Shown here: piece after piece, positions 10,382-19,078 of the stretch
Layout: every line of letters starts with the position of its first letter
Position numbering within the stretch: position 1 is the stretch's first letter
Assembly: GCA_937974565.1 (NCBI GenBank)
Contig: CALJWL010000018.1
Span: 1 to 64,000 of the forward strand
Length of the DNA: 64,000 bases
Source of the DNA: an uncultured Arenicella sp.
GTDB lineage: Bacteria; Pseudomonadota; Gammaproteobacteria; Arenicellales; Arenicellaceae
Direction of reading: 5' to 3'
Position numbers and translations under genes: made by a program
The notes under the pieces: generated by a model
What the model was told of the DNA's origin: nothing
Database searches by the model: none
The model's input: only the letters and a program-made list of their open reading frames with translations

Positions 10382-10789
10382 ATGACCAGCATGCTTAAAG
10401 GAAAGTGCCTCTGTGGTTCAGTAACCTTTGCAATCAAATACGATTTCGATGCTTTCTATTTGTGTCACTGCGAACAATGCCAAAAAGTGACGGGAACGGC
10501 TTTTGCAGCAAACATACTCACTCAGGTTGACAATATCGAGTGGCGCTCGGGGGAAAAACTGATTGTGAATTACCAAGATAACGAAAGGGACTTTTCGAAG
10601 GCGTTTTGTGGGCAGTGTGGTTCAGGCGTTCCTCACATCAACAAATCAAAAACGCAATTGGTGATACCCGCAGGCTCTCTTACTGACGCATTACAGATTT
10701 CACCCTCAGCAAACTTGTTCAAAAACGAAAGCCCCCCTTGGTTAGAACACGGCCTGTCTGCGAAAAGTTTCAACGGGTTTCCCAACTAA
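10382..10789 (+). CDS. GFA-fold (CENP-V/GFA domain) zinc protein
   Basis: 135 residues with three cysteine pairs placed as in the glutathione-dependent formaldehyde-activating (GFA) fold: GKCLCGSV near residue 6, CHCEQCQ near residue 30, and FCGQCGSG near residue 79. These bind structural and catalytic zinc in the family. The actual substrate of most family members is unknown, and nothing nearby (no formaldehyde dehydrogenase) identifies one. It lies between two small genes on the same strand with short gaps. Confidence 0.85.
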   Translation: MTSMLKGKCLCGSVTFAIKYDFDAFYLCHCEQCQKVTGTAFAANILTQVDNIEWRSGEKLIVNYQDNERDFSKAFCGQCGSGVPHINKSKTQLVIPAGSLTDALQISPSANLFKNESPPWLEHGLSAKSFNGFPN

Positions 10790-10812
10790 TCACTCAATAA
10801 ACGGTAACCAGC

Positions 10813-11199
10813 ATGATTTTCAAACAGGCTTTTCGGGTGGCCTTTGTCGCCTTAATTTGGAAACAGTACAAAGCCGCCATTGTTTCCACATTATTGTTGC
10901 TTACCTATCTTTTTATTGTGAGCAGTATTCACCAAGACTACTTAGCCGCAGTCGGCCCAAATGACATTGATAAACTGAGCTTTATTTATAAGTGGGCGGC
11001 TTACATCCTTGGCTTTGTTGCCTTTTTTATCTTTCACATTGTACGAGGAAGAATCAAAAGCAGCCGTGTCAACACCAAAGACAAAATATCCGAATCCAGA
11101 GAGTTAACGCACACCGACCAAGACCCATTTTCCGACATTCGAACTCGAAAAAAGTTGAGAAGCAGAGCGGATTTTCTGATCAACGAGAAAGACGACTAA
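10813..11199 (+). CDS. Hypothetical protein with two membrane segments
   Basis: 128 residues, not recognised. Hydrophobic segments lie at about residues 20-40 and 58-78, and a polar, basic C-terminal half follows (RTRKKLRSRADFLINEKDD at the end). It starts 23 bases after the GFA-fold gene, so the three plus-strand genes from 10107 may form one unit. Its last 20 bases overlap the end of the convergent MFS gene. Confidence 0.6.
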   Translation: MIFKQAFRVAFVALIWKQYKAAIVSTLLLLTYLFIVSSIHQDYLAAVGPNDIDKLSFIYKWAAYILGFVAFFIFHIVRGRIKSSRVNTKDKISESRELTHTDQDPFSDIRTRKKLRSRADFLINEKDD

Positions 11200-12385
11200 A
11201 CCGAGACAGCGGCCCATCACCGAACCTAGTTTCCGCACCGATTGCTGGGTTATTAGGAATAAGTTGAGAAAAGCATAACGACGCGAACGCCAATACCGCA
11301 CCAAACAAAAATACCGCGGCATTACTGTAAAGCCAAAGTAAACCTAACGCCGCTGGTAACACCACAGCCGCAATGTGGTTGATGGTGAAACTGACGGCCG
11401 CGGTGGATGCAATGTCTTCTGGGTGTGCGATTTTCTGAATATACGTTTTCATTGCAATTGCAAAAGCAAAGAAAAAGTGATCAATGATGTATAAGGCGCC
11501 CGCCACTTGGGCATTATCCACAAAGGCATAGGCCACAAACACACCGATCAAACCCACGTATTCAATGGTGAGGGCTCGACGTTCACCGATCACACCAATC
11601 AGTTTCCCGAGTTTGCTGGCAAACAAAAAGTTAAACACGTAATTTGCCAAGAACAAAAGTGAAATGGCCGCGGCTGAATAATGAAATTTTTCAACCAATA
11701 AAAAGCCAGCAAACACCATGAATATCTGTCTGCGAGCCCCACTTAAAAACACCAAGGCGTAATACAGCCAATAAGAGCGTCTAAATACCAATGTTGTCGT
11801 TTGCTCAACCTGAGCCGAGTAGTTTGGAAAACTCACCCACACAAAAAACAACAATCCCAAACTGGCGCCGCCGAAAATAACGTATGCCCATTGGTAGGGC
11901 GCGTTAAAAAACTCAAACATAACCCAAGTGCTGGCGAAAACAAGAATCGACGCGGCGGCCTTCACCGCCAATGCTTTGCCCATAAAGTGCGCGGCTTGGT
12001 CTTTTTCGATCCACTGCAACGTCAGCGATTGGTTCACCGTTTCAAAATAATGAAACCCAATCGACATAATGACCGTTGTCAGATAGAGACCCAGAACGGA
12101 TGGAAAAAAACCGGTGATTAACACACCTGCCGCCAAAAGGAGCAATGACACCATGGCCAAACTCTGCTCGCGGACAAAAATCAAAAGAAACACAGCGCTA
12201 AACGCAAGAAAACCAGGCACTTCACGCAAGCTCTGCAGAATGCCAATCTCGCGACCTGTAAATTCAGCCGCTTCTTTACTGAAATTATTGATCAACGCCG
12301 CCCATGTGGAAAACGCCAAAGGCATGATAAATGCCATAAACAGCAGTAACGTGGCGGGAGTTCGCCAACCATTGAACGGCTTCAT
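11180..12385 (-). CDS. Major facilitator superfamily transporter
   Basis: 401 residues from the ATG at 12385 (the frame runs to 12445, but the extra 20 residues lack the pattern of the family). About 12 membrane segments can be counted, with a central polar stretch near residues 190-205 between two halves of six, as in MFS carriers. Segments such as REIGILQSLREVPGFLAF and LYIIDHFFFAFAIAMKTYIQK are typical. No substrate can be named. It is convergent with 10813-11199 and overlaps it by 20 bases. It stands alone. Confidence 0.8.
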   Translation of the reverse strand: MKPFNGWRTPATLLLFMAFIMPLAFSTWAALINNFSKEAAEFTGREIGILQSLREVPGFLAFSAVFLLIFVREQSLAMVSLLLLAAGVLITGFFPSVLGLYLTTVIMSIGFHYFETVNQSLTLQWIEKDQAAHFMGKALAVKAAASILVFASTWVMFEFFNAPYQWAYVIFGGASLGLLFFVWVSFPNYSAQVEQTTTLVFRRSYWLYYALVFLSGARRQIFMVFAGFLLVEKFHYSAAAISLLFLANYVFNFLFASKLGKLIGVIGERRALTIEYVGLIGVFVAYAFVDNAQVAGALYIIDHFFFAFAIAMKTYIQKIAHPEDIASTAAVSFTINHIAAVVLPAALGLLWLYSNAAVFLFGAVLAFASLCFSQLIPNNPAIGAETRFGDGPLSRFSRLSR

Positions 12386-12481
12386 TTTTGGTACTCGCTG
12401 AATTGTGAACAAGGGACTTGCTAAGTATCCGCTAAGGACGCACAATCGGCTAGGAAAATTTATTAACCTGGAGAAAAATCA

Positions 12482-12871
12482 ATGCGGGGAGCAGGCGGCA
12501 GCTCAGGTGGTCTAGGCTTATTTTTTATTGGCTTTTTTATGTTTTGTGGCGGCATCTATATGCTGCTCAATTCAATTACGTTTTACGCCAACTATGGCTT
12601 TGGCTCACGCATGTACGGAATCGGTGGCGTCAGCATTACCAGTGGAATGATCATGATTCCATTTATGTTCGGCGTAGGCATGATTTTTTACAACGCAAGA
12701 AATATGTTCGGTTGGTTATTAGCAGCAGGGTCATTAACGGCACTCATTTTCGGCGTTATTTCGTCCATCCAATTTCAGATGCGCTCAATGACGGCTTTTG
12801 ACTTGGCAGTAATACTGGTATTAACCGTCGGCGGATTAGCGTTGTTTTTACGTTCACTAAAAGCGTATTAA
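12482..12871 (+). CDS. Small glycine-rich membrane protein, function unknown
   Basis: 129 residues, with a GGAG ribosome site about 9 bases before the ATG at 12482. An N-terminal glycine/serine stretch (MRGAGGSSGG) is followed by four hydrophobic segments, near residues 11-30, 50-68, 76-95 and 104-122. Not recognised as a named family. It is divergent from the MFS gene across about 95 bases that should hold both promoters. Confidence 0.65.
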   Translation: MRGAGGSSGGLGLFFIGFFMFCGGIYMLLNSITFYANYGFGSRMYGIGGVSITSGMIMIPFMFGVGMIFYNARNMFGWLLAAGSLTALIFGVISSIQFQMRSMTAFDLAVILVLTVGGLALFLRSLKAY

Positions 12872-13099
12872 ACAACGAACCCGCTAAACGGTCGGCGCGA
12901 CACTCAAACCCACGACAACAAGGTCTGCCTTGCTAGCCTTGCTTTTAAAAACCATTAGCAGTGTACTCATTCACCGTGCCGCGCCCAAAAACACTAGACC
13001 ATTTAAGATCATGGCGAATCAAGCCAACCTGAAACATTCAATGGGCTAAACCAACCTCACAAAAAACCGACGCTCGCCAGTTAGAAATATGACCGTTGC
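12872..13099. other. Gap between convergent genes, no feature seen
   Basis: About 230 bases between the small membrane protein and pilU, whose stop codons face each other. I see no convincing ORF, terminator or repeat. Confidence 0.5.
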
Positions 13100-14266
13100 T
13101 TAATCGGCCGAAAAAACGTGCCCGATTTCTTCTGAGGACTGCTCACCTTCGTCACCCTCATCGTCTTCTTTAGGCTCTTCCATTAATTGGAACTCTGAAG
13201 TACTTGAAAACCCATCATCATGCTTCATTTTAAGACGCAAATTATTTGGTGAATCGGCATTTTTAAGCGCTTCTTCTTCGGTGATTCGCCCCTCCCGACA
13301 AAGCGCTAAAAGCGCCATATCAAAGGTCTGCATACCGTAGGCTTCAGACGCCTCCATGGCCTCTTTAATTTCGTGTACTTTGCCGTCTTTTATCATGTCT
13401 TTGATTCGCGGTGAGCCAATCAAAATTTCAATGGCCGCCGCTCGACCACCATCAATTGTAGGAACAAGACGCTGAGAAATAAGGCCTTTCATGTTCAGCG
13501 ACAAATCCAAATAAAGTTGTTTATGACGATCTTCAGGAAAGAAATTAATAATTCTGTCTAAGGCCTGATCGGCGTTGTTGGCGTGAAGCGTAGACAAACA
13601 CAAATGCCCTGTTTCAGCAAACGCCAATGCATGCTCCATGGTTTCCTTATTACGAATTTCACCAATCAGAATAACGTCTGGCGCTTGTCGCAAGGTGTTT
13701 TCCAGTGCGTCTTCATAACTGTCAGTATCAACCCCCACCTCGCGTTGATTAACAATGCTTTTCTTATGTGGATGAACAAACTCAATTGGGTCTTCAATAG
13801 TAATGATGTGGCCAGCGTGTGTTTGATTTCGAAAATCAATAAGCGCCGCTAGTGAGGTCGACTTACCAGACCCCGTTCCACCAACAAAAATGATGAGACC
13901 ACGCTTTTCCATAATCAATTTGGTTAAATTCTCAGGCAAACCAAGCTTTTTATAATTGGGCAGTTCGGTCTTAATAACACGAATAACCAACGCCATGTCG
14001 TTACGCTGACGAAAGATATTTACCCTAAAACGACCAATCTCTGGTTCATCTATCGCAAGGTTCATTTCAGGCTTAAGCTCAAATGCTCTTGCCTGTTCGG
14101 GGTTCATAATCTCAAGGCCTATTTTTTCAACATCTTCCCCCGTAAGAGCTTGCTTCCCAATTTTCAGCAACTTACCTTGCACCTTCATGGAAGGTTGAAC
14201 GCCGGATGAGAGATAAAGGTCGGAACCATCTTTATCAACGATTAATTTAAGCAGAGCTTTGAGCAT
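13100..14266 (-). CDS. pilU: PilT/PilU-family type IV pilus retraction ATPase (PilU-like)
   Basis: Hexameric cytoplasmic ATPase that powers or assists retraction of type IV pili for twitching and DNA uptake. 388 residues from the ATG at 14266; the frame extends to 14314 without family support. Walker A is GLIIFVGGTGSGKSTSLAAL near residue 122, the Asp box HIITIEDPIEFVH follows, Walker B is APDVILIGEIR, and the His box is HLCLSTLHANNADQALDRI. The FVGGTGSGKSTSLAALIDFRN wording and the extended acidic tail (EEPKEDDEGDEGEQSSEE) fit PilU better than PilT. No other pilus gene is nearby. Confidence 0.88.
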   Translation of the reverse strand: MLKALLKLIVDKDGSDLYLSSGVQPSMKVQGKLLKIGKQALTGEDVEKIGLEIMNPEQARAFELKPEMNLAIDEPEIGRFRVNIFRQRNDMALVIRVIKTELPNYKKLGLPENLTKLIMEKRGLIIFVGGTGSGKSTSLAALIDFRNQTHAGHIITIEDPIEFVHPHKKSIVNQREVGVDTDSYEDALENTLRQAPDVILIGEIRNKETMEHALAFAETGHLCLSTLHANNADQALDRIINFFPEDRHKQLYLDLSLNMKGLISQRLVPTIDGGRAAAIEILIGSPRIKDMIKDGKVHEIKEAMEASEAYGMQTFDMALLALCREGRITEEEALKNADSPNNLRLKMKHDDGFSSTSEFQLMEEPKEDDEGDEGEQSSEEIGHVFSAD

Positions 14267-14364
14267 AAGTCTTCGGTGTGTGGATGATTTATAAACTAAA
14301 TTATAGACAAACATCGCGCAAAACGGTGAGTCTAATTTGTCAAATTGACAAAACCTTTCAACAA

Positions 14365-14390
14365 AAAAGGGCCCGATTTTGGGCCCTTTT
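14365..14390 (-). terminator. Terminator of the small secreted-protein gene
   Basis: Perfect 10-bp stem (14365-14374 with 14381-14390) around a 6-base loop with T-runs on both sides. It lies 60 bases beyond the stop of 14450-14758 and upstream of pilU, so it separates the two units. Confidence 0.85.
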
Positions 14391-14449
14391 GCTGAACACG
14401 GGTTTTTGCTTACAGTCGCTAACCGCGAACTGGCTAATTAAACGTGCTT

Positions 14450-14758
14450 TTACGCTCCGGTGGCCAATTTAGTTTTATTAGCCTCGGTTGATGCGCTATT
14501 TTTAGCGCCTTGAGAGGCCTTAGATGTTTTACCACTCGGCTTTGTTCGGCAAAACGCATTCACGTTACGGCCGTCTTTACGTTGGTAAGAGTCAACCCAA
14601 CTGCAAGAGGCGTTTGCGCTACACGTATTATTGTCCAACCCTTTACAGTTTGATGCCGAAACTTGCCCCGAAAAAGAACCAATGCCGATGATCAGCATGG
14701 CAATAATGGATTTCTCGATACGATTGCTTCTTGTTTGATATGACGCTTTATATGACAT
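14450..14758 (-). CDS. Small secreted protein with a CSWV cysteine motif
   Basis: 102 residues. A basic N-terminus and a hydrophobic stretch at about 18-33 end in GQVSASNC, a likely signal-peptidase I site. The mature part has four cysteines in NCKGLDNNTCSANASCSWVD plus one in NAFCRTKP, probably disulfide-bonded in the periplasm. The tail from about residue 75 is low-complexity Ser/Ala/Lys/Thr. No named family is recognised. It stands alone with its own terminator. An inverted repeat at 14870-14885 lies about 110 bases upstream of the start and could be an operator. Confidence 0.65.
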   Translation of the reverse strand: MSYKASYQTRSNRIEKSIIAMLIIGIGSFSGQVSASNCKGLDNNTCSANASCSWVDSYQRKDGRNVNAFCRTKPSGKTSKASQGAKNSASTEANKTKLATGA

Positions 14759-14869
14759 AGTTAAATCCTCGTTTTTACTGCTTATGTTTTAATTTGAAGC
14801 ACTGATCCTTGAGTGCTGACTTACTCCTTAAGTCGATTACTAATTTAATCAAGCGCTCATGACATATCT

Positions 14870-14885
14870 TCACCCGTTTGGGTGA
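14870..14885. repeat. Interrupted inverted repeat TCACCC-N4-GGGTGA (copy C)
   Basis: Six-base arms flank a GTTT centre. In reverse orientation its 24-base surround matches the copies at 26269-26284 and 31813-31828 almost exactly (one difference from the first). It sits between cobB and the small secreted-protein gene, upstream of the latter. Confidence 0.6.
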
Positions 14886-14922
14886 TTTTCAACATTTTAG
14901 TTGTTCTTCTGTCACTATTATG

Positions 14923-15633
14923 TCACCCAGACTCACGCATTAAGAACTCATCCACCCATTTTGGTAATATTTCGCCTGCCTTTCCGTAAATTGCTTGATC
15001 AAAAGCGGTTGCGACATTCGATGCCTCAAGGTTAATTTCAATGGTTTTCGCGCCCGCATTATTAGCAACTTCCACAAAACCTGCCGCGGGGTAAACGGCA
15101 CCGGATGTGCCAATCGAGATGAAGAGATCGCAATCAATCAACGCATTGTAAATTTCATCCATGTAAAACGGCATTTCCCCAAACCAAACAATGTGTGGGC
15201 GCAAGGTGCCTTGAAGTGAGCAGCACTTACAGCGATCTTGCGCACGAATATCGCTCTTGCAATCGTACACCTGTTCGGTGTTTGTGCAACGCATCTTTAA
15301 AATCTCGCCATGCATGTGCCGCACATTTTTTGACCCTCCTTGCTCATGCAAATTGTCAATATTCTGAGTGACCAGAAAAAAGCGGCCATCGAACTCCAAT
15401 TCAAGCCTAGCCAACGCCTTATGGGCGGTATTGGCGAACACGTCTTGCTGCAAAATAGGGCGACGACGCTCATTATAAAACCGTTGCACCAGCTCTGAGT
15501 CACGTGCAAACCCCTCTGGCGTTGCAACATCTTCAATGCGATGTTCTTCCCATAACCCGTCAGAGGCCCGAAATGTTTTAATTCCAGATTCCGCCGAGAT
15601 GCCTGCGCCCGTTAATACAACAATTGATTTCAT
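14923..15633 (-). CDS. cobB: Sirtuin NAD-dependent deacylase
   Basis: Removes acyl groups from protein lysines using NAD. 236 residues from the ATG at 15633; an upstream start at 15657 would add eight residues. Motifs: [17 protein letters not shown] (NAD loop), the catalytic [12 protein letters not shown] with its His following in VRHMHGEI, a zinc ribbon made by cysteines in [12 protein letters not shown] and [16 protein letters not shown], and [14 protein letters not shown]. Arg and Tyr residues typical of desuccinylating sirtuins are not resolved here. It is a single gene. Confidence 0.94.
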   Translation of the reverse strand: MKSIVVLTGAGISAESGIKTFRASDGLWEEHRIEDVATPEGFARDSELVQRFYNERRRPILQQDVFANTAHKALARLELEFDGRFFLVTQNIDNLHEQGGSKNVRHMHGEILKMRCTNTEQVYDCKSDIRAQDRCKCCSLQGTLRPHIVWFGEMPFYMDEIYNALIDCDLFISIGTSGAVYPAAGFVEVANNAGAKTIEINLEASNVATAFDQAIYGKAGEILPKWVDEFLMRESG

Positions 15634-15787
15634 ATCACTCTGCCTAAACCATAGCAACCATTCTGAATCGCCAAGTGGTTGATGTTGCGGTAAAGCGGCT
15701 TACATTACTTGGTTCAGCTTTGGTTAAGTTGCCTTACTTTAAAGTACCGTTATCGTAACCGCTCTTTATGAGATTTAGGAGGCCGAT

Positions 15788-16300
15788 ATGGGAATATCGT
15801 TAGTTATTAAGCAATTAATTCACAAACATGAGGGCGCTCAGTCAGCCGGCTCAGGGTCAACCCTCTGGAGCCGCGTTGCCGTTTTACTGACAACGCTAAG
15901 CGCCATTACCTTGATCGCATTACCGACCAGCGCCAGCGCTGGAGGGAGTGTTCACGTGGACATTCCCGGGCTAAGCATTGGCGTTCACGAAAATCACTAC
16001 AATAAAAAGCGCCATCGTCGGGTCTATAAAAACAGACACCGCAATAATCATTATCGCAATGATTATTACTACGATGATCACCGTGATCGCAAGCGTTACC
16101 ACAAGAAGCGCTACTACAACGGTGGTTACTATAAAAAGAGGTACTACAAGAAACGATATTACAACAACGATTATTACTACGGCGAGCGCTCAAATCGATA
16201 CAACCGACGCGCCGAGATTTGCCCTATCGCAGGCTACTCGCCGTATTACAACGACAACTTAGACTGCTACCGTCATAAAGATCACTTTCACTGCAGTTAA
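15788..16300 (+). CDS. Secreted Tyr/Arg/Lys/His-rich low-complexity protein
   Basis: 170 residues with a strong AGGAGG ribosome site at 15777-15782. A hydrophobic segment near residues 28-47 ends in PTSASAGG, a likely signal-peptide cleavage site. The mature part is striking: about 80 residues (74-155) consist mainly of Y, R, K, H, N and D, with repeated RYYKKRYY-type units. Three cysteines are near the end (ICPIAGY, LDCYRH, FHCS). The DNA in this part is repetitive. No function is assigned; a cell-envelope, metal- or polyanion-binding role is only a guess. It faces the SDR gene across a shared terminator. Confidence 0.7.
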   Translation: MGISLVIKQLIHKHEGAQSAGSGSTLWSRVAVLLTTLSAITLIALPTSASAGGSVHVDIPGLSIGVHENHYNKKRHRRVYKNRHRNNHYRNDYYYDDHRDRKRYHKKRYYNGGYYKKRYYKKRYYNNDYYYGERSNRYNRRAEICPIAGYSPYYNDNLDCYRHKDHFHCS

Positions 16301-16415
16301 AAGCACGCCTGTTCAAACGTGGGCGTTAAAAATGCCGTTATAGCAAGTTTCCTGTTGGTTGGGAAAAGGGCTGGGTAGGCCCAGGCCGAAGCGCTGGTTA
16401 CGCTAAGGCCATCTT

Positions 16416-16462
16416 GAAAACACAGCACCAGTTTCCATGTCTCATTCTGGTGTTGTGTTTTC
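16416..16462. terminator. Bidirectional terminator
   Basis: A 16-bp stem (16416-16431 with 16447-16462, one G-T pair) with a 15-base loop, flanked by A/T-rich sequence. It lies between convergent genes and touches the stop codon of the minus-strand SDR gene. Confidence 0.7.
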
Positions 16463-17327
16463 ACTCTTTTATTCCAGTCTTAAAGTCTGGATAACGCAAC
16501 TTAATACCCAATTGATCTAACATTTTTTTGTTTGAAATTTTCCTAGACTCACTTAAATAGGACAACATCTCCGAAGACAACTGTTTCTTAGCCTCTTCCA
16601 TGCTGATTTGCGGAAGCGGTTCCATCCCTAAAACATGCGCAGCCACTTGCAAATACTCAGATATCTTTCCGGGGTGGCCGTCCGTTGCATTATAGACTTG
16701 ACCGCCCGCGGCCTTTTTCATGGCGACCAAACAAACATTGGCCAAATCGTCTGCATGAATTCGGTTGGTAAAGCCACATTCTTCAGGTGCAACAACGGGA
16801 GTGCGTTTTAACAAACGCTCTCTGGGTAATCGAGAGAAGGCATAGATACCAGGCACTCGTAATACGACCACAGGTACGTGATTGGCTTTTCCCCACGCCA
16901 ACCACACTTGCTCTGAATCCAGACGGCGTTTACCACGTTCAGTCTGAGGCTGAGTCGATGAGACTTCCGTCACCCACTCGCCTTGACAATCGCCATAGAC
17001 CCCTGTGGTGCTGATCAACACCACCTTGGCAGGCCTAACCTCGCTAATGTTAAAAAATTCAGTTAGGGCTCGGCTACGCTGATCAATGACGCCCGATTTC
17101 TGAGGCGGCACCGTGTAATAGAACTCCGTGTCACCGCATATACTCAAATCTCGCTGCAGGTTATCTAAATCAACCCTCAGGGCCAGCACGCTCAGACGAG
17201 CTGCGCGCTCTGCGCTCTCAACCGAGTTCACAAATGCCTGAATGTCATTCGTTTTGATGCCTGAGTTAACCAATTGCTTCGCAATCCGACAACCGATGTC
17301 ACCACACCCAAAAATCACCGTGGACAT
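16461..17327 (-). CDS. NAD(P)-binding SDR-type protein (YeeZ-like)
   Basis: 288 residues of the extended short-chain dehydrogenase/epimerase superfamily. The Rossmann glycine motif is at the very start (VIFGCGDIGCRIAKQL), the STTGVYGD segment near residue 106 has the Thr/Tyr-type active region, LRVPGIYAFSR and NRIHADDLANVCLVAM follow, and NATDGHP is conserved in this subfamily. The reading resembles E. coli YeeZ, whose substrate is not known. It is 33 bases downstream of the CPA2 antiporter gene and may be cotranscribed with it. Confidence 0.82.
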   Translation of the reverse strand: MSTVIFGCGDIGCRIAKQLVNSGIKTNDIQAFVNSVESAERAARLSVLALRVDLDNLQRDLSICGDTEFYYTVPPQKSGVIDQRSRALTEFFNISEVRPAKVVLISTTGVYGDCQGEWVTEVSSTQPQTERGKRRLDSEQVWLAWGKANHVPVVVLRVPGIYAFSRLPRERLLKRTPVVAPEECGFTNRIHADDLANVCLVAMKKAAGGQVYNATDGHPGKISEYLQVAAHVLGMEPLPQISMEEAKKQLSSEMLSYLSESRKISNKKMLDQLGIKLRYPDFKTGIKE

Positions 17328-17359
17328 ATTATTTAACCCTCTAAACCGACTCTAACAAC

Positions 17360-18514
17360 TCAATCACGCCTTAGGCGTTCAGACACCGCAACTGGCGTTG
17401 GGTAACGCAACACCACAGAATAACTGGACCCAATGAACGTCACCAATGTGGCAAGCTGCACAAAATAAACCGTGCTTGAATCAATGAGAGCGCTATTGAG
17501 GGCAACGAACACGATAAGCAACGAAAATTCGCTCATTTGCCCTAGACGAAAGCCGGTTTCCCAACCTAATCGATTGGTCTCCGACACTTTACGTAAAGCA
17601 AATCGAAATACAATCGGTTTCATCAACAGCATCGCTAACCCCAAACCGATCGCTGGCAGCCAGATGCCGTCCAGTTCCCCTAAACGCAACCCCGCACCAA
17701 GAGCGAAGAAAAAGAGTACTAAAAAGAAATCACGCAATGGCTTTAAACTTTCGGAAATGAACACAGCGATGGGGCTGGTGGCAACGGTGATACCGGCAAT
17801 AAACGCCCCTGTTTCATGCGAAAACCCCATGGCATACGCCATTTCTGAAATGCCTAAGCACCATGCCAGCGTCAGCAAAAACACATATTCTTGAATGCGA
17901 TCGTATTTAAAAAACAACTTCATTAATACGTAGTTTTTTAACACCCACGTAATACCAATTAATACTGGAAACAACACCACCAACTTCCCCATTTCCAACA
18001 TCACACTTTGCTCGCTAGAAGCGGCTTGAAACACGATCAATACGGCAATTGCAATCAAGTCCTGAAACAACAACACGCTGATAATCACTTCGCCTGTATG
18101 TCTGTGATGTAATACCGTGGTAGGCAACAGTTTTAGACCGATGATCGTACTCGAAAACATGCACGCCACACCAATAACCACCGCGTTAGTAAAATCAAAG
18201 CCCGCCAACATACTGATGGCCCAGCCAGTCAAAGCAAAGCTGCCTGAACTTAATAGAGTAACGAATGTGGTTTGTTTTAATAACTCCAGTAGTTTGTTGG
18301 GGCTTAGATGTAAACCTAAGAGAAAAAGCAAAAATATAATGCCGATGTTAGAAATGTCTTTAATAAGTTCGGCGTCCTTTATCCACCCAAGCACATCTGG
18401 GCCAAGAACCACACCCAAAATAATATAGCCAATGATCAACGATTGACGAGCGTACAAGGCGCCAGTGGCAAAAACCGCGGCACCAACAAAAATCAAAAAC
18501 AGTGAAAAAAGCAT
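17360..18514 (-). CDS. CPA2-family cation/proton antiporter (Kef-like)
   Basis: 384 residues from the ATG at 18514; upstream codons to 18643 overlap the previous gene. Twelve or so membrane segments of the Na+/H+ exchanger fold are seen, with the family stretches IIGYIILGVVLGPDVLG, LFLLGLHLSPNKL, ACMFSSTIIGLKLL, LLFQDLIAIAVLIVF (the core aspartate region) and HETGAFIAGITVA. It lacks the cytoplasmic TrkA-N (KTN) domain of full KefB/KefC proteins, so gating would differ. Na+ or K+ preference cannot be told. It follows the DCC-family gene on the same strand. Confidence 0.88.
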   Translation of the reverse strand: MLFSLFLIFVGAAVFATGALYARQSLIIGYIILGVVLGPDVLGWIKDAELIKDISNIGIIFLLFLLGLHLSPNKLLELLKQTTFVTLLSSGSFALTGWAISMLAGFDFTNAVVIGVACMFSSTIIGLKLLPTTVLHHRHTGEVIISVLLFQDLIAIAVLIVFQAASSEQSVMLEMGKLVVLFPVLIGITWVLKNYVLMKLFFKYDRIQEYVFLLTLAWCLGISEMAYAMGFSHETGAFIAGITVATSPIAVFISESLKPLRDFFLVLFFFALGAGLRLGELDGIWLPAIGLGLAMLLMKPIVFRFALRKVSETNRLGWETGFRLGQMSEFSLLIVFVALNSALIDSSTVYFVQLATLVTFIGSSYSVVLRYPTPVAVSERLRRD

Positions 18515-18620
18515 TACTATAGTGTCTCTCTCATGTTGTACTTTATAAAACCTTATCTTACGTTCTTCGGAGTCATTAACTGGCAACGAAGTGTGACTAG
18601 AACAACGTCTAAGCAACCTC

Positions 18621-19052
18621 TCAATTAATAAAACGCCGCTCATAATCAGGGTTTGGCAATTGACATACAGCGTATTTTCCGAACCATCGATACCTATTTT
18701 TAGCTAAAATATCGTAGACTCTATTTCGCATAAATTTAGGCACCAACTTAAATAACAGAGTCGCTTTATAAGGATACCCAAGGCCACACATGATGGAGAA
18801 AAAAGCCGCGCTTTTTTGTTCAATCAAAACGCGATCTGTACCCCAATTTTGCACTAACAAAAGACTCTCATAATCACGCAACGCATCGCCAGTGTTATTA
18901 AAACCCGCTGCATGTGTTAATTTCGTACCTAAATCAGACTGCGCCGCACAAAACCAATAGATGCCTTGAGTGTCTCGCGACAAGATAAAGTTTACCGAGC
19001 CATGACAGAGCTTGCAGACACCATCGTAAACGATGATATAGCGAGGAAACAT
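18621..19052 (-). CDS. DCC family thiol-disulfide protein (DUF393)
   Basis: 143 residues from the ATG at 19052; the frame can start at a TTG at 19085 that overlaps tdh by seven bases. The DUF393/DCC signature is plain: IIVYDGVCKLCHGSVNFIL with the D-x-x-C-x-x-C motif near residue 11, CAAQSDLGTK, SAAFFSIMCGLGYPY and NRYRWFGK. Family members are thought to act in thiol redox but the partner is unknown. It sits between tdh and the antiporter gene with a 106-base gap before the latter. Confidence 0.85.
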   Translation of the reverse strand: MFPRYIIVYDGVCKLCHGSVNFILSRDTQGIYWFCAAQSDLGTKLTHAAGFNNTGDALRDYESLLLVQNWGTDRVLIEQKSAAFFSIMCGLGYPYKATLLFKLVPKFMRNRVYDILAKNRYRWFGKYAVCQLPNPDYERRFIN

Positions 19053-19078
19053 AGGATGAGTTATCAATACCTTTGAGC

